A stretch of 64,000 bases of DNA from Halopseudomonas nanhaiensis (lineage in GTDB: Bacteria > Pseudomonadota > Gammaproteobacteria > Pseudomonadales > Pseudomonadaceae), in contig NZ_CP073751.1 in the NCBI RefSeq assembly GCF_020025155.1, positions 1,612,001-1,676,000 of the forward strand, read 5' to 3'. Below the pieces are notes generated by a model, which saw nothing but the letters and a program-made list of their open reading frames with translations, had not been told where the DNA came from and did not search any database. The position numbers and the translations under genes were made by a program. Numbering within the stretch: position 1 is the first letter of the stretch; every line of letters starts with the position of its first letter. Below are positions 53,680 to 64,000 of the stretch, piece by piece.

Positions 53680-53708
53680 AAGCCTGTGTATCGCTACACA
53701 GGCTTTTT
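53680..53708. terminator. Bidirectional terminator between azoR and tRNA-Asn
   Basis: AAGCCTGTGTA and TACACAGGCTT form an 11-bp perfect stem with loop TCGC, flanked by A-run and T-run. It can end both the plus-strand azoR and the minus-strand tRNA transcript. Confidence 0.9.
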
Positions 53709-53713
53709 CAGTT

Positions 53714-53789
53714 TGGCTCCGCGACCTGGACTCGAACCAGGGACCCAATGATTAACAGTCATTTGCTCTACCGACTGAGCTATCGCGGA
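53714..53789 (-). tRNA. tRNA-Asn (GTT)
   Basis: On the minus strand the 76-nt sequence begins TCCGCGATAGCTCAGTCGGT and ends GCCA. The acceptor stem TCCGCGA pairs with the 3' TCGCGGA, the T loop GGTTCGAGTCC is present, and the anticodon loop CTGTTAATC gives anticodon GTT. CCA is encoded. Confidence 0.97.
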
Positions 53790-53867
53790 ATGAACGCTGC
53801 GCACTTTATCAAAAAATCCAGCCAAGTCAACGCCTTCGCCGGACTTCCTGAAGCGCTCCGCAGGCGC

Positions 53868-55073
53868 TTATGCCTCTTTCATCACTGCAGCCATGGCCTT
53901 GGCAACGTGATCGATATTGCCTGAGTTCAGCGCAGCAACGCAGATCCGGCCGCTGGAGACCGCATAGATGGCAAATTCATCCGCCAGGCGCTTGACCTGA
54001 TCCTTGTTCAGACCCGAGTACGAGAACATGCCGCGCTGGCGCTGGATGTAATCGACGTTCTGGGTCACGCCGGCGTCCTTGAGCTTTTCTGCCAGTGCCT
54101 GGCGCATACCACGGATGCGCTCGCGCATCTCGGCCAGTTCCTCTTCCCACATGGCATACAGCTCGGGGTTGTTCAGCACTGCTGCGACAACCTTGGCGCC
54201 GTGGGTCGGCGGGTTGGAATAGTTGGTCCGGATCACGCGCTTGAGCTGCGAGAGCACGCGGTCGCGCTCGTCAGGGGTCGAGGTGACCAAAGTCAGCGCG
54301 CCAACGCGCTCGCCATACAGCGAAAACGACTTGGAAAAGGAGCTGGCCACCAGGAACGGCATGCCAGTCTCGGCGAACAGCCGAACGGCGAGGGCGTCGT
54401 CCTGCAGGTTCTCGCCAAAACCCTGGTAGGCGATATCCAGGAACGGTACGTGGTTCTTGCGCTGGATCACATCGATCACTCGGGCCCAGTCGGCCAGGCC
54501 CAGATCCACACCGGTCGGGTTGTGACAGCACGCATGCAGCAGCACGACGCTGCCTTCCGGCAGTGCTTCGATACCTTCGAGCATGCCGCTCAGGTTCAGG
54601 CCGTTGGTCGCGGCGTCGTAGTAAGGGTAGGTGACCACTTCATAGCCCGCTGCTTCGAACAGCGCACGGTGGTTTTCCCAGCTCGGATCGCTGATCGCCA
54701 CCAGCTTCTTGCCGGTCAGGCGGAACAGGAAGTCCGCGCCAAGCTTCAGCGCGCCGGTGCCACCCAATGACTGGGCGGTAATCAGACGCCCGGACTCGAC
54801 GATCGACGACTCGGTACCGAACAGCAGCTTCTGCACAGCCAGGTCGTACGGCGCCAGGCCTTCGATCGGCAGGTAAGAGCGGGGCGCATGCTCGGCAACG
54901 CGTGCTTCTTCGGCGGCCTGGACGGCGCGCAGCAAAGGCACCTTGCCTGCTTCGTCGTAATACACCCCCACGCCCAGGTTCACCTTTTCCGCGCGCAGAT
55001 CGGCGTTATAGGTTTCGTTCAGGCCCAGGATCGGATCATGTGGGGCCATTTCGACAGGGAAGAACAGACTCAT
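53868..55073 (-). CDS. Aromatic/aspartate aminotransferase (class I, PA3139-like)
   Basis: A 401-residue PLP-dependent aminotransferase of the AspC/TyrB family. The PLP Lys is in [15 protein letters not shown], the Asn-Pro loop in [12 protein letters not shown], the Asp in [12 protein letters not shown] and the substrate Arg near the C-terminus in [11 protein letters not shown]. It interconverts aromatic or dicarboxylic amino acids with their 2-oxo acids. The start [14 protein letters not shown] at 55073 is the conserved family N-terminus. It is divergent from uvrB, as for PA3139 in P. aeruginosa. Confidence 0.93.
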   Translation of the reverse strand: MSLFFPVEMAPHDPILGLNETYNADLRAEKVNLGVGVYYDEAGKVPLLRAVQAAEEARVAEHAPRSYLPIEGLAPYDLAVQKLLFGTESSIVESGRLITAQSLGGTGALKLGADFLFRLTGKKLVAISDPSWENHRALFEAAGYEVVTYPYYDAATNGLNLSGMLEGIEALPEGSVVLLHACCHNPTGVDLGLADWARVIDVIQRKNHVPFLDIAYQGFGENLQDDALAVRLFAETGMPFLVASSFSKSFSLYGERVGALTLVTSTPDERDRVLSQLKRVIRTNYSNPPTHGAKVVAAVLNNPELYAMWEEELAEMRERIRGMRQALAEKLKDAGVTQNVDYIQRQRGMFSYSGLNKDQVKRLADEFAIYAVSSGRICVAALNSGNIDHVAKAMAAVMKEA

Positions 55074-55270
55074 GGTATCTGGGGTACTCGAGACAGGTGA
55101 ATGGAGGGTGTCGGCGAATGCCGCTTGCGGCCGCACATTATAGACGGACCGATCAGGCGATGCGAGTGGCGCATCGGCCCCTTGAAACCATCCGACGCGG
55201 CCACCACTCTGATGGTCACAGGCCCAGTGTTATGCTGAGCGGTCGCAATCAAGAGGCAGAAGCGGTACTC

Positions 55271-57283
<2,013 letters not shown>

Positions 57284-57317
57284 TCGAGGGGGCAAGAGTT
57301 ATAGGGCCGTGCATTCT

Positions 57318-57762
57318 GCTTCGCGGCCAGGTCCGCTCCTACAAGGTATGCACCGGCTTGAATGTAGGAGCGCACCTGGGCGCGAAGACGGAGCCCGGTC
57401 AATCTTCGCGGTCATGCGCGCTCCTACAGAAACGCCGGTGGTTGATAAGGGTGTGGTAGGAGCGCCGCCCCCGGCGCGATGACGGCCTCCGATAACACCA
57501 TCGCGGCGAGGGCGCCGCTCCTACCAGCTTGGTTCAGGGGTCAGGCGTCTTTAGGAGCGCACCTGGGCGCGAAGGCAGGATCTGCGGATTCTTCTTCGCG
57601 GTTATGCCCGCTCCTACAAATGCCGAGGATCGACGATTGGGTAGGAGCGCCGCCCCCGGCGCGATGACGGCCTCCGATAAGCCCATCGCGGCGAGGGCGC
57701 CGCTCCTACCGACTTGGTTCAGGGGTCAGGCGTCTTCAGGAGCGGACCTGGGCGCGAAGCGG
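57318..57762. repeat. Composite REP cluster with a 185-bp internal duplication
   Basis: Ten REP palindromes alternate in orientation between uvrB and tRNA-Val, at about 57318 (-), 57363 (+), 57404 (-), 57455 (+), 57499 (-), 57551 (+), 57593 (-), 57640 (+), 57685 (-) and 57737 (+). The block starting at 57455 (GCGCCG-type arm, GACGGCCTCCGATAA spacer, GCGGCG-type arm, GGTTCAGGGGTCAGGCGTCTT spacer, next arm; longest spacer cut here to fit) recurs at 57640 almost unchanged, giving a period of 185 bp. The final copy has a mixed stem (GCGG with GCGC). This region contains no gene. Confidence 0.9.
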
Positions 57763-57807
57763 AGCCTGGCAACCCACTCCGGCCTCTCCACCCGCACCCC
57801 CAAACGA

Positions 57808-57840
57808 AAAAAGGGCGACCCTTTCGGATCACCCTTTTTC
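57808..57840. terminator. Hairpin terminator downstream of tRNA-Val
   Basis: AAAAAGGG and CCCTTTTT pair around an imperfect inner stem (GGATCA opposite CGACCC with mismatches). It lies 26 bp beyond the tRNA 3' end on the minus strand; the A-run gives a U-run in that transcript. Confidence 0.7.
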
Positions 57841-57865
57841 AGCCCCGTGCAGGACGGGAAATGTT

Positions 57866-57942
57866 TGGTAGGCACGATTGGATTCGAACCAACGACCCCC
57901 ACCATGTCAAGGTGGTGCTCTAACCAACTGAGCTACGTGCCT
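57866..57942 (-). tRNA. tRNA-Val (GAC)
   Basis: On the minus strand the 77-nt sequence begins AGGCACGTAGCTCAGTTGGT and ends ACCA. The acceptor AGGCACG pairs with CGTGCCT, the T loop GGTTCGAATCC is present and the anticodon loop CTTGACATG gives GAC. CCA is encoded. Confidence 0.97.
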
Positions 57943-58550
57943 GCAATGGCCGCGAACTTTACGCACGCCCCCGAACCTTGTCAAGCGTAACTGACTGAAA
58001 AAATACGAATTAACTGCGCAGCCCGCGAGGGCTCTGCGTCGCGCGTGGGGAGAGGGGTGACGATGTCCGTCGCATGCGCCGCTCATTGGTGGGGGCGGCC
58101 TCGAGGCTGTAGTCGGAATCATCCGGCTCGGTTGCGTTTGCCCGTCGATCGCAGGCTCCGTATGGGAGGGGCGACTGCGGAGTTGCCGGATGCTCATGCC
58201 GACCCATGCCGACACGGCAGCATTCCGGCGTACCCATCTCACTAAAAAGGGACTGGTTCACCGGGGCCCACCGCAAAGACAAGCCCACTGCTCTGGTACA
58301 AAGCCATGCCGTTCAGCAACGCTCCGTCCGCATGGCTCTGCGGCGGCACTGCAAGGCGCGGAAAAAGCGATACGGACGGTGCACCGTCGCCGGTTGGGTT
58401 TCCACGCCCGTCCTTTACCTGACAGCCCTGGCACGAATTGGTATTGAACAGGGGCCCAGACCATTCCGACACCCTTACACCCGTCGCCCCGACTTGAACT
58501 AGCCAGCCCCTCGGGGTCTAGATTCTCAGGCAGTTCAATCGGAGGTCGAC
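57943..58550. other. 608-bp region with no intact gene
   Basis: This stretch separates tRNA-Val from the EF-hand gene. The right half contains the di-heme oxidoreductase remnant described separately. Several short frames exist on both strands but none has a ribosome site or a recognisable full domain. The tRNA promoter must lie just above 57943; I cannot define it precisely. Confidence 0.6.
58060..58475 (-). pseudogene. Decayed fragment of a di-heme cytochrome c oxidoreductase (DHOR/DUF1111-like)
   Basis: The minus-strand frame at 58472-58242 reads EWSGPLFNTNSCQGCQVKDG then RGNPTG, SVSLFPRLAVPP and a GEPVP segment. This matches the conserved heme-binding start of di-heme oxidoreductases (GPLFN, CxxCH, KDGRG, SLLLRLSIP). 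Three features show decay: the heme motif is CQGCQ, with Gln (CAG) replacing the axial His; a stop follows GEPVPF after about 76 residues; and later family-like residues (SDYSLEA) appear only in another frame near 58100. The 5' signal part and most of the C-terminus are missing. Confidence 0.55.
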
Positions 58551-58910
58551 ATGGCATTTCTCACCAAAGCGATTCCCGCCGGTGCCGCACTGGCTCTGGT
58601 TATGGCTGCTTCGGTACAGGCGCAGTCAACCGAAGCGAGCTTCTCGGACCTGGACGTGAACGGTTCCGGCGCCATCGAAATGGACGAGTTCCATCACGAG
58701 CACGGTGATGAGGACGAATCAATGTCCGAGCGAACGGACGCCGAGCATGACGGCTTCGGCTACAACACCGAATCCTTCGATCCGCTGGAAGGGCGCGATC
58801 TTGATCAGACCTTGTTCGAGCGCTTCGACACCGACAACAGCGGCGGTCTCGACCGTGATGAATATCAGCAATATCAAGATAATGTGACCAACCGCTTACG
58901 TGACTTCTAA
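58551..58910 (+). CDS. Secreted EF-hand protein
   Basis: A 119-residue protein with signal peptide ending near VQAQ (about residue 24) and two EF-hand calcium loops, DVNGSGAIEMDEF (about 34-46) and DTDNSGGLDRDEY (about 93-105), both with acidic ligands at positions 1, 3, 5 and 12. The middle is very acidic (HEHGDEDESMSERTDAEHDG). It should bind calcium in the periplasm or outside the cell; its partner is unknown. GGAGG precedes the ATG. The next gene starts 20 bp later, suggesting an operon. Confidence 0.88.
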   Translation: MAFLTKAIPAGAALALVMAASVQAQSTEASFSDLDVNGSGAIEMDEFHHEHGDEDESMSERTDAEHDGFGYNTESFDPLEGRDLDQTLFERFDTDNSGGLDRDEYQQYQDNVTNRLRDF

Positions 58911-58930
58911 ACTGGAACAGGAGGCAACCC

Positions 58931-59260
58931 ATGAAGCCTCGGCTTATCATGATATGTGCCAGCGTGGCGCTGGCCAGTGCGTTCTCCATCGATGCGATGG
59001 CGCAGAACTCGACCGGCGACCCTGTCGTCCGCGATGCGGGTGAAAAGGGCGGCGTGAACCTCAACCGGTTTCGAGATGCCCCGGCGGATGAACCGCTTGA
59101 GTTGTTGAATACCGACGACGAGCGCGGATCGGTGTCGGCCGAAGAGCGCGAGCGGGAGTTGAGCGACCCTGATCGACGGACGTATCAACGGTATGACCCG
59201 GAAAAGAGCGACCTGGGCCCCGACGCCTATCGCATGGACCCCTCACGCGGCGATTGGTAA
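58931..59260 (+). CDS. Small secreted charged protein, function unknown
   Basis: A 109-residue protein with a signal peptide ending near DAMAQ (about residue 25). The mature part is hydrophilic and acidic, with a C-terminal RRTYQRYDPEKSDLGPDAYR. No known domain is recognised and no Cys is left in the mature part. ACAGGAGG lies upstream of the ATG. It is probably co-transcribed with the EF-hand gene, so the two may work together; this is inferred from position only. Confidence 0.75.
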   Translation: MKPRLIMICASVALASAFSIDAMAQNSTGDPVVRDAGEKGGVNLNRFRDAPADEPLELLNTDDERGSVSAEERERELSDPDRRTYQRYDPEKSDLGPDAYRMDPSRGDW

Positions 59261-59297
59261 ACCCCGATACGTCCCAACTGCGCGGCTAATTTTGTGA

Positions 59298-59692
59298 TGT
59301 AGGAGCGGACCCGGCCGCGAAGCAGAATCCGCACACCTTCGCGCCCAGGTGCGCTCCTACACCTGCACGATGCCGCCTGGGGAATGTAGGAGCGGACCTG
59401 GCCGCGAAGAGGAACGCACAACCCCTTCGCGCCCAGGTGCGCTCCTACACTGCACGGTGCCGCCTGGGGAATGTAGGAGCGGACCTGGCCGCGAAGAAGA
59501 ACGCACAAACCCCTTCGCGCCCAGGTGCGCTCCTACACCTGCACGGTGCCGCCTGGGGAATGTAGGAGCGGACCTGGCCGCGAAGAAGAATGCACGGACG
59601 CCCCCTGGCACCTGTTTTGGTAGGAGCGCCGCCCCCGGCGCGATAACATCCTCACAGGCGGCAGCCATCGCGGCGAGGGCGCCGCTCCTACC
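59298..59692. repeat. Tandem REPIN array upstream of thrS
   Basis: TGTAGGAGCGGAC recurs at 59298, 59385, 59471 and 59560 (period 87, 86, 89 bp). Each unit pairs a plus arm with GCGG/CCGC stem and loop ACCTGG with a minus arm of GCGC/GCGC stem; the fourth unit has only its plus arm. A different REPIN (GCGCCG arm at 59619, GCGGCG arm at 59665-59692) ends the array. The spacer GCACGGTGCCGCCTGGGGAA between units is nearly constant, so copies arose by tandem amplification. Confidence 0.92.
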
Positions 59693-59937
59693 AACCGCAC
59701 CCACCCAACCCCACAATCCACCGCAACGCTACAAGCCCCAGAACACTTGTGATAGAGTGCTCCGCTTCCCGCCGGGCGCACGTCGCCGGGCATTTCTCTC
59801 AGTCATTCGTGACGACCTTGCAGTGGCCCATCGGGCTGTCGGCGATCGTGTGCCGCCTGAACTGCATCGTACACAGCGAATGGCAGTTATCCATCACGTG
59901 GCCTTGCGTAGGGGTCACCACTGAGAAGGAGCGGCAC
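59693..59937 (+). promoter_or_regulatory. thrS upstream region
   Basis: These 245 bp must contain the promoter of the thrS-infC-rpmI-rplT operon. The thrS frame is open back to 59749, but the reading is rich in Cys, Trp and His and does not match ThrS N-termini, so it is not part of the protein. I find no clear promoter pair or leader peptide. Confidence 0.35.
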
Positions 59938-61863
59938 ATGCCCGTTATTACCCTTCCTGACGGCAGTCAGCGTACGTTCGAACAACCCGTATCCGTAGCC
60001 GACGTGGCTGCATCTATCGGCGCTGGCCTGGCAAAAGCCACCGTAGCCGGCAAGGTCGACGGCCGTCTGGTCGACGCCTGCGATGTCATCGAACACGACG
60101 CCACGCTGCAGATCATCACGCCCAAGGACGAGGAAGGGCTGGAGATCATTCGCCACTCCTGCGCGCACCTGGTTGGCCACGCGGTCAAGCAGCTGTACCC
60201 GACCGCCAAGATGGTCATCGGCCCTGTGATCGAAGAAGGCTTCTATTACGACATCGCCTTCGAGCGCCCCTTTACCCCGGAAGATCTGGCAGCGATCGAG
60301 TCGCGCATGCGCGAGCTGATCGACACCGAGTACGACGTGATCAAGAAGGTCACGCCGCGCGAGCAGGTTATCGAGGTGTTCAACGGCCGTGGCGAGGACT
60401 ACAAGCTGCGCCTGGTCGAAGACATGCCCGACGAAAAGGCGATGGGCCTGTACTACCACGAAGAATACGTCGACATGTGCCGCGGTCCGCACGTGCCGAA
60501 CACGCGCTTCCTCAAGGCCTTCAAGCTGACCCGCATTTCCGGCGCCTACTGGCGTGGCGATGCCAAGAACGAGCAGCTGCAGCGCGTCTACGGCACCGCC
60601 TGGGCCGACAAGAAGCAGCTGGCTGCCTACATTCAGCGCATGGAAGAAGCCGAGAAGCGCGATCACCGCAAGATCGGCAAGCGCCTCGGCCTGTTCCACA
60701 CCCAGGAAGAAGCGCCCGGCATGGTGTTCTGGCACCCGAACGGCTGGACCATCTATCAGGTGCTCGAACAGTACATGCGCCAGATCCAGCGTGGCGCTTC
60801 CTATAAAGAGATCAAGACCCCGCAGGTCGTCGATCGCGTTCTGTGGGAGCGCTCCGGTCACTGGGAGCATTACTCCCACGCCATGTTCACCACCGAGTCG
60901 GAAAGTCGCGACTACGCGATCAAGCCGATGAATTGCCCGTGCCACGTGCAGGTATTCAATCAGGGCCTGAAGAGCTACCGCGAGCTGCCGCTGCGCCTGG
61001 CCGAGTTCGGTTCCTGTCACCGCAACGAGCCGTCTGGTTCGCTGCATGGCTTGATGCGCGTACGCGGCTTCACGCAGGACGATGCTCACATCTTCTGTAC
61101 CGACGAACAGGTCGAGTCCGAGGCGTCCGACTTCATCGCGCTGACGCTGCAGGTGTACAAGGACTTCGGCTTCGATGACGTCGAGCTCAAACTGTCCACC
61201 CGTCCGGAAAGCCGTGTCGGCGATGATGCGTTATGGGATCAGGCGGAAAAAGGTCTCGAGGCTGCCTTGAACAAGGCCGGGCTGAAGTGGGATCTGCAGC
61301 CGGGCGAGGGCGCCTTCTACGGTCCGAAGATCGAATTTTCGCTGCGTGACTGTATCGGTCGCGTCTGGCAGTGCGGCACCCTGCAGCTGGATTTCATGCT
61401 GCCGGGCCGCCTGGGTGCGCAGTACGTTGCCGAGGACGGCAGCCGCAAGACACCGGTCATGTTGCACCGCGCGATCCTCGGATCCTTCGAGCGCTTCATC
61501 GGTATTCTGATCGAGCACTACGCGGGCGATTTCCCTGCGTGGCTCGCGCCGACTCAGGCCGCGGTGCTGAATATCACCGATAATCAGGCCGAATTCTGCA
61601 AAGAAGTCGAGAAAACCCTCAATGAAAAGGGTTATCGAGCCGTAGCGGACTTGAGAAACGAGAAGATCGGCTTTAAAATCCGGGAGCATACTTTGCACAA
61701 GACTCCCTATCTACTTGTGATAGGTGATAGAGAAGTCGAATCGCACACAGTGGCCGTGCGCACGCGAGAGGGTAAAGACCTGGGTTCCATGACTGTTGCC
61801 GAGTTCTCCGAATTCCTGTCCCGCGCTGTCGCACACCGAGGCCGCCCGAATTCGGAGCTATAA
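59938..61863 (+). CDS. thrS: Threonyl-tRNA synthetase
   Basis: A 641-residue class II synthetase. An N-terminal TGS domain (1-62) is followed by the editing domain ([25 protein letters not shown]), the catalytic core with the zinc Cys in [10 protein letters not shown] and motif 2 in [10 protein letters not shown], and the anticodon-binding domain. AAGGAG lies 7 nt before the ATG at 59938, which begins [14 protein letters not shown]. It is the first gene of a translation operon; infC begins two codons after its stop. Confidence 0.97.
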   Translation: MPVITLPDGSQRTFEQPVSVADVAASIGAGLAKATVAGKVDGRLVDACDVIEHDATLQIITPKDEEGLEIIRHSCAHLVGHAVKQLYPTAKMVIGPVIEEGFYYDIAFERPFTPEDLAAIESRMRELIDTEYDVIKKVTPREQVIEVFNGRGEDYKLRLVEDMPDEKAMGLYYHEEYVDMCRGPHVPNTRFLKAFKLTRISGAYWRGDAKNEQLQRVYGTAWADKKQLAAYIQRMEEAEKRDHRKIGKRLGLFHTQEEAPGMVFWHPNGWTIYQVLEQYMRQIQRGASYKEIKTPQVVDRVLWERSGHWEHYSHAMFTTESESRDYAIKPMNCPCHVQVFNQGLKSYRELPLRLAEFGSCHRNEPSGSLHGLMRVRGFTQDDAHIFCTDEQVESEASDFIALTLQVYKDFGFDDVELKLSTRPESRVGDDALWDQAEKGLEAALNKAGLKWDLQPGEGAFYGPKIEFSLRDCIGRVWQCGTLQLDFMLPGRLGAQYVAEDGSRKTPVMLHRAILGSFERFIGILIEHYAGDFPAWLAPTQAAVLNITDNQAEFCKEVEKTLNEKGYRAVADLRNEKIGFKIREHTLHKTPYLLVIGDREVESHTVAVRTREGKDLGSMTVAEFSEFLSRAVAHRGRPNSEL

Positions 61864-61865
61864 AG

Positions 61866-62411
61866 ATTAAACGCGAGATGAGACAAGACAAAAAAGCCGT
61901 ACAGCGCCCGCCGATCAACGAGAACATTACGGCGCGCGAAGTACGCCTGATTGGCGCCGAAGGTGAACAAATCGGTGTCGTGTCCATTCAGGAAGCGATG
62001 GCAGCCGCAGAGGAAGCCAAGCTCGACCTGGTTGAAATCTCTCCAGACGCGGCCCCGCCCGTTTGCCGAATCATGGATTACGGCAAGCACCTCTTCGAAA
62101 AGAAGAAGCAGCAGGCGGTCGCGCGCAAGAATCAAAAGCAGATTCAGATCAAGGAAATCAAGTTTCGTCCTGGGACGGAAGAGGGAGACTATCAGGTCAA
62201 GCTGCGTAACCTGATTCGTTTCCTGTCTGAAGGGGACAAGGCCAAGGTATCGCTACGATTCCGTGGTCGCGAGATGGCCCATCAGGAGCTGGGCATGGAG
62301 TTGTTGAAGCGGGTCGAAGCTGACCTCGCCGAATACGGCACCGTTGAACAGCACCCGAAGATGGAAGGTCGTCAATTGATGATGGTCATCGCTCCCAAGA
62401 AGAAAAAGTAA
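61866..62411 (+). CDS. infC: Translation initiation factor IF-3 with probable AUU start
   Basis: IF-3 keeps ribosomal subunits apart and proofreads the start codon. The family sequence is clear ([71 protein letters not shown]). The first in-frame ATG is at 61878, but GGAG (61854-61857) lies 20 nt away from it. The same GGAG lies 8 nt before an in-frame ATT (61866) which adds IKRE in front of MRQDKKA, as in Pseudomonas IF-3. AUU starts on infC are the known basis of autoregulation by IF-3, so ATT is preferred. Confidence 0.93.
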   Translation: MKREMRQDKKAVQRPPINENITAREVRLIGAEGEQIGVVSIQEAMAAAEEAKLDLVEISPDAAPPVCRIMDYGKHLFEKKKQQAVARKNQKQIQIKEIKFRPGTEEGDYQVKLRNLIRFLSEGDKAKVSLRFRGREMAHQELGMELLKRVEADLAEYGTVEQHPKMEGRQLMMVIAPKKKK

Positions 62412-62473
62412 CCTCCGGGGCAACGCCAGGCCTCATGGTTATCTTATTAACGCTAAATGCGGAGTACATGAAC

Positions 62474-62674
62474 ATGGCAAAAGTAAAGATGAAAACCAAA
62501 AGTGGTGCCGCCAAGCGCTTCAAAGTGACTGGCAAGGGCATCAAGCACAAGCACGCTTTCAAGAGCCACATCCTGACCAAGATGAGCACCAAGCGTAAGC
62601 GTCAACTGCGTGGCACCGACCAGCTGCATGCGTCGGACGTCCAGAAAGTTGAGCGCATGTTGCGCCTCCGTTAA
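62474..62674 (+). CDS. rpmI: 50S ribosomal protein L35
   Basis: A 66-residue basic protein, with [20 protein letters not shown] at the start and [17 protein letters not shown] in the middle, both typical of L35. GGAG lies 9 nt before the ATG at 62474; another ATG two codons upstream is less well placed. It lies 62 bp after infC in the conserved infC-rpmI-rplT order. Confidence 0.97.
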   Translation: MAKVKMKTKSGAAKRFKVTGKGIKHKHAFKSHILTKMSTKRKRQLRGTDQLHASDVQKVERMLRLR

Positions 62675-62696
62675 GTCTAGGTTGAGGAATTAAAGA

Positions 62697-63053
62697 ATGG
62701 CTCGTGTTAAGCGTGGTGTAATGGCGCGCAAGCGTCACAAGAAAATCCTGAAACTCGCCAAAGGCTACTACGGTGCGCGCTCGCGCGTGTTCCGCGTTGC
62801 CAAGCAGGCGGTCATCAAGGCAGGTCAGTATGCCTATCGTGACCGCAAGCAGCGCAAGCGTCAGTTCCGTGCTCTGTGGATCGCCCGTATCAACGCCGGT
62901 GCTCGTCAGAATGGCATGTCGTACAGCCGTCTGATCGCTGGCCTGAAGAAAGCGTCCATCGAAATCGATCGCAAGGTTCTGGCCGATCTGGCCGTGAACG
63001 AAAAAGCGGCGTTTACCGCGATTGTCGAGAAAGCAAAGGCTAGCCTGGCTTAA
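62697..63053 (+). CDS. rplT: 50S ribosomal protein L20
   Basis: A 118-residue basic protein ([20 protein letters not shown]), needed early in 50S assembly. L20 also represses the rpmI-rplT mRNA in enteric bacteria. GAGGAATTAAAG precedes the ATG. It ends 107 bp before pheS, with an attenuator-like structure between. Confidence 0.98.
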   Translation: MARVKRGVMARKRHKKILKLAKGYYGARSRVFRVAKQAVIKAGQYAYRDRKQRKRQFRALWIARINAGARQNGMSYSRLIAGLKKASIEIDRKVLADLAVNEKAAFTAIVEKAKASLA

Positions 63054-63072
63054 GCCCTCGTTACGACAATCA

Positions 63073-64000
<928 letters not shown>

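Noticed and set aside
55140..55270. LexA (SOS) box upstream of uvrB
   Set aside because: No CTG-N10-CAG type palindrome with reasonable match was found in this gap.
58190..58502. Short plus-strand frames of 85 and 98 codons
   Set aside because: No ribosome site and basic low-information composition; they lie opposite the di-heme oxidoreductase remnant.
59749..59937. N-terminal extension of ThrS by 63 codons
   Set aside because: The sequence does not resemble ThrS, and AAGGAG lies directly before the ATG at 59938.

Overview
The window looks like a chromosomal segment of a Pseudomonas-type gammaproteobacterium (Pseudomonas or Halopseudomonas lineage). It is GC-rich and has the gene order seen around known Pseudomonas loci: a second Lon protease next to pruR-putA-putP, phaJ4 opposite a tandem fadD pair followed by hrpA and fabH2, an aromatic aminotransferase divergent from uvrB, and thrS-infC-rpmI-rplT-pheS. 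I recognise no prophage, integron, IS element or CRISPR array. The mobile content is REP/REPIN palindromes and one RAYT transposase.

Layout. 1-2428: 3' part of an EAL phosphodiesterase gene, then cmoA-cmoB (tRNA wobble uridine modification) on the minus strand. 2429-4914: fimV polar hub. 4968-13195: Lon2/AsrA-like protease, PruR-like AraC regulator, bifunctional PutA and the PutP symporter (proline catabolism). 13285-18309: self-contained TetR-MFP-RND efflux operon with a perfect 22-bp palindromic operator. 18427-25034: oligopeptidase B, a small membrane protein, a TetR-like regulator, a cold-shock protein, aceK and cysK. 25176-27784: MoxR ATPase, GFA-type zinc protein and VWA/CoxE protein. 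28269-34877: seven-gene minus-strand iron operon (exbB-exbD-exbD-tonB-TonB-dependent receptor-FMN hydroxyacid oxidase-PiuC dioxygenase) behind a Fur box. 34971-45869: fatty-acid/PHA cluster (phaJ, two fadD, hrpA, an alpha/beta-hydrolase-like protein without its serine, fabH2-like KAS III). 46153-53656: porin, DUF2057-like lipoprotein, GNAT-like protein, RAYT, periplasmic cyclophilin, hydrolase, LysR regulator, small periplasmic protein, azoreductase. 53714-57942: tRNA-Asn, aminotransferase, uvrB, REP cluster, tRNA-Val. 57943-59260: decayed di-heme oxidoreductase fragment and two small secreted proteins. 59261-64000: REPIN array, then thrS-infC-rpmI-rplT and the start of pheS.

The most unusual signal is the REP/REPIN population. 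Five clusters (near 27.8, 39.5, 49.5, 57.4 and 59.4 kb) surround one RAYT gene. The palindromes fall into families that share the head TAGGAGCG but differ at the fourth stem base pair (G:C or C:G), with the matching change in the other arm. Most REPINs pair one G:C-type arm with one C:G-type arm, whereas the REPIN beside the RAYT has two G:C-type arms. Some units have been amplified in tandem at about 87-88 bp or as a 185-bp block.

Other points worth a second look are the Fur-controlled operon that couples a private TonB-ExbB-ExbD system to two oxidative enzymes, the GHAWG (no serine) hydrolase-like protein, the probable AUU start of infC, the 15-bp-stem hairpin inside the iron operon, and the heme-less di-heme oxidoreductase remnant. 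Database comparisons are from memory of families and gene order; no search was run.
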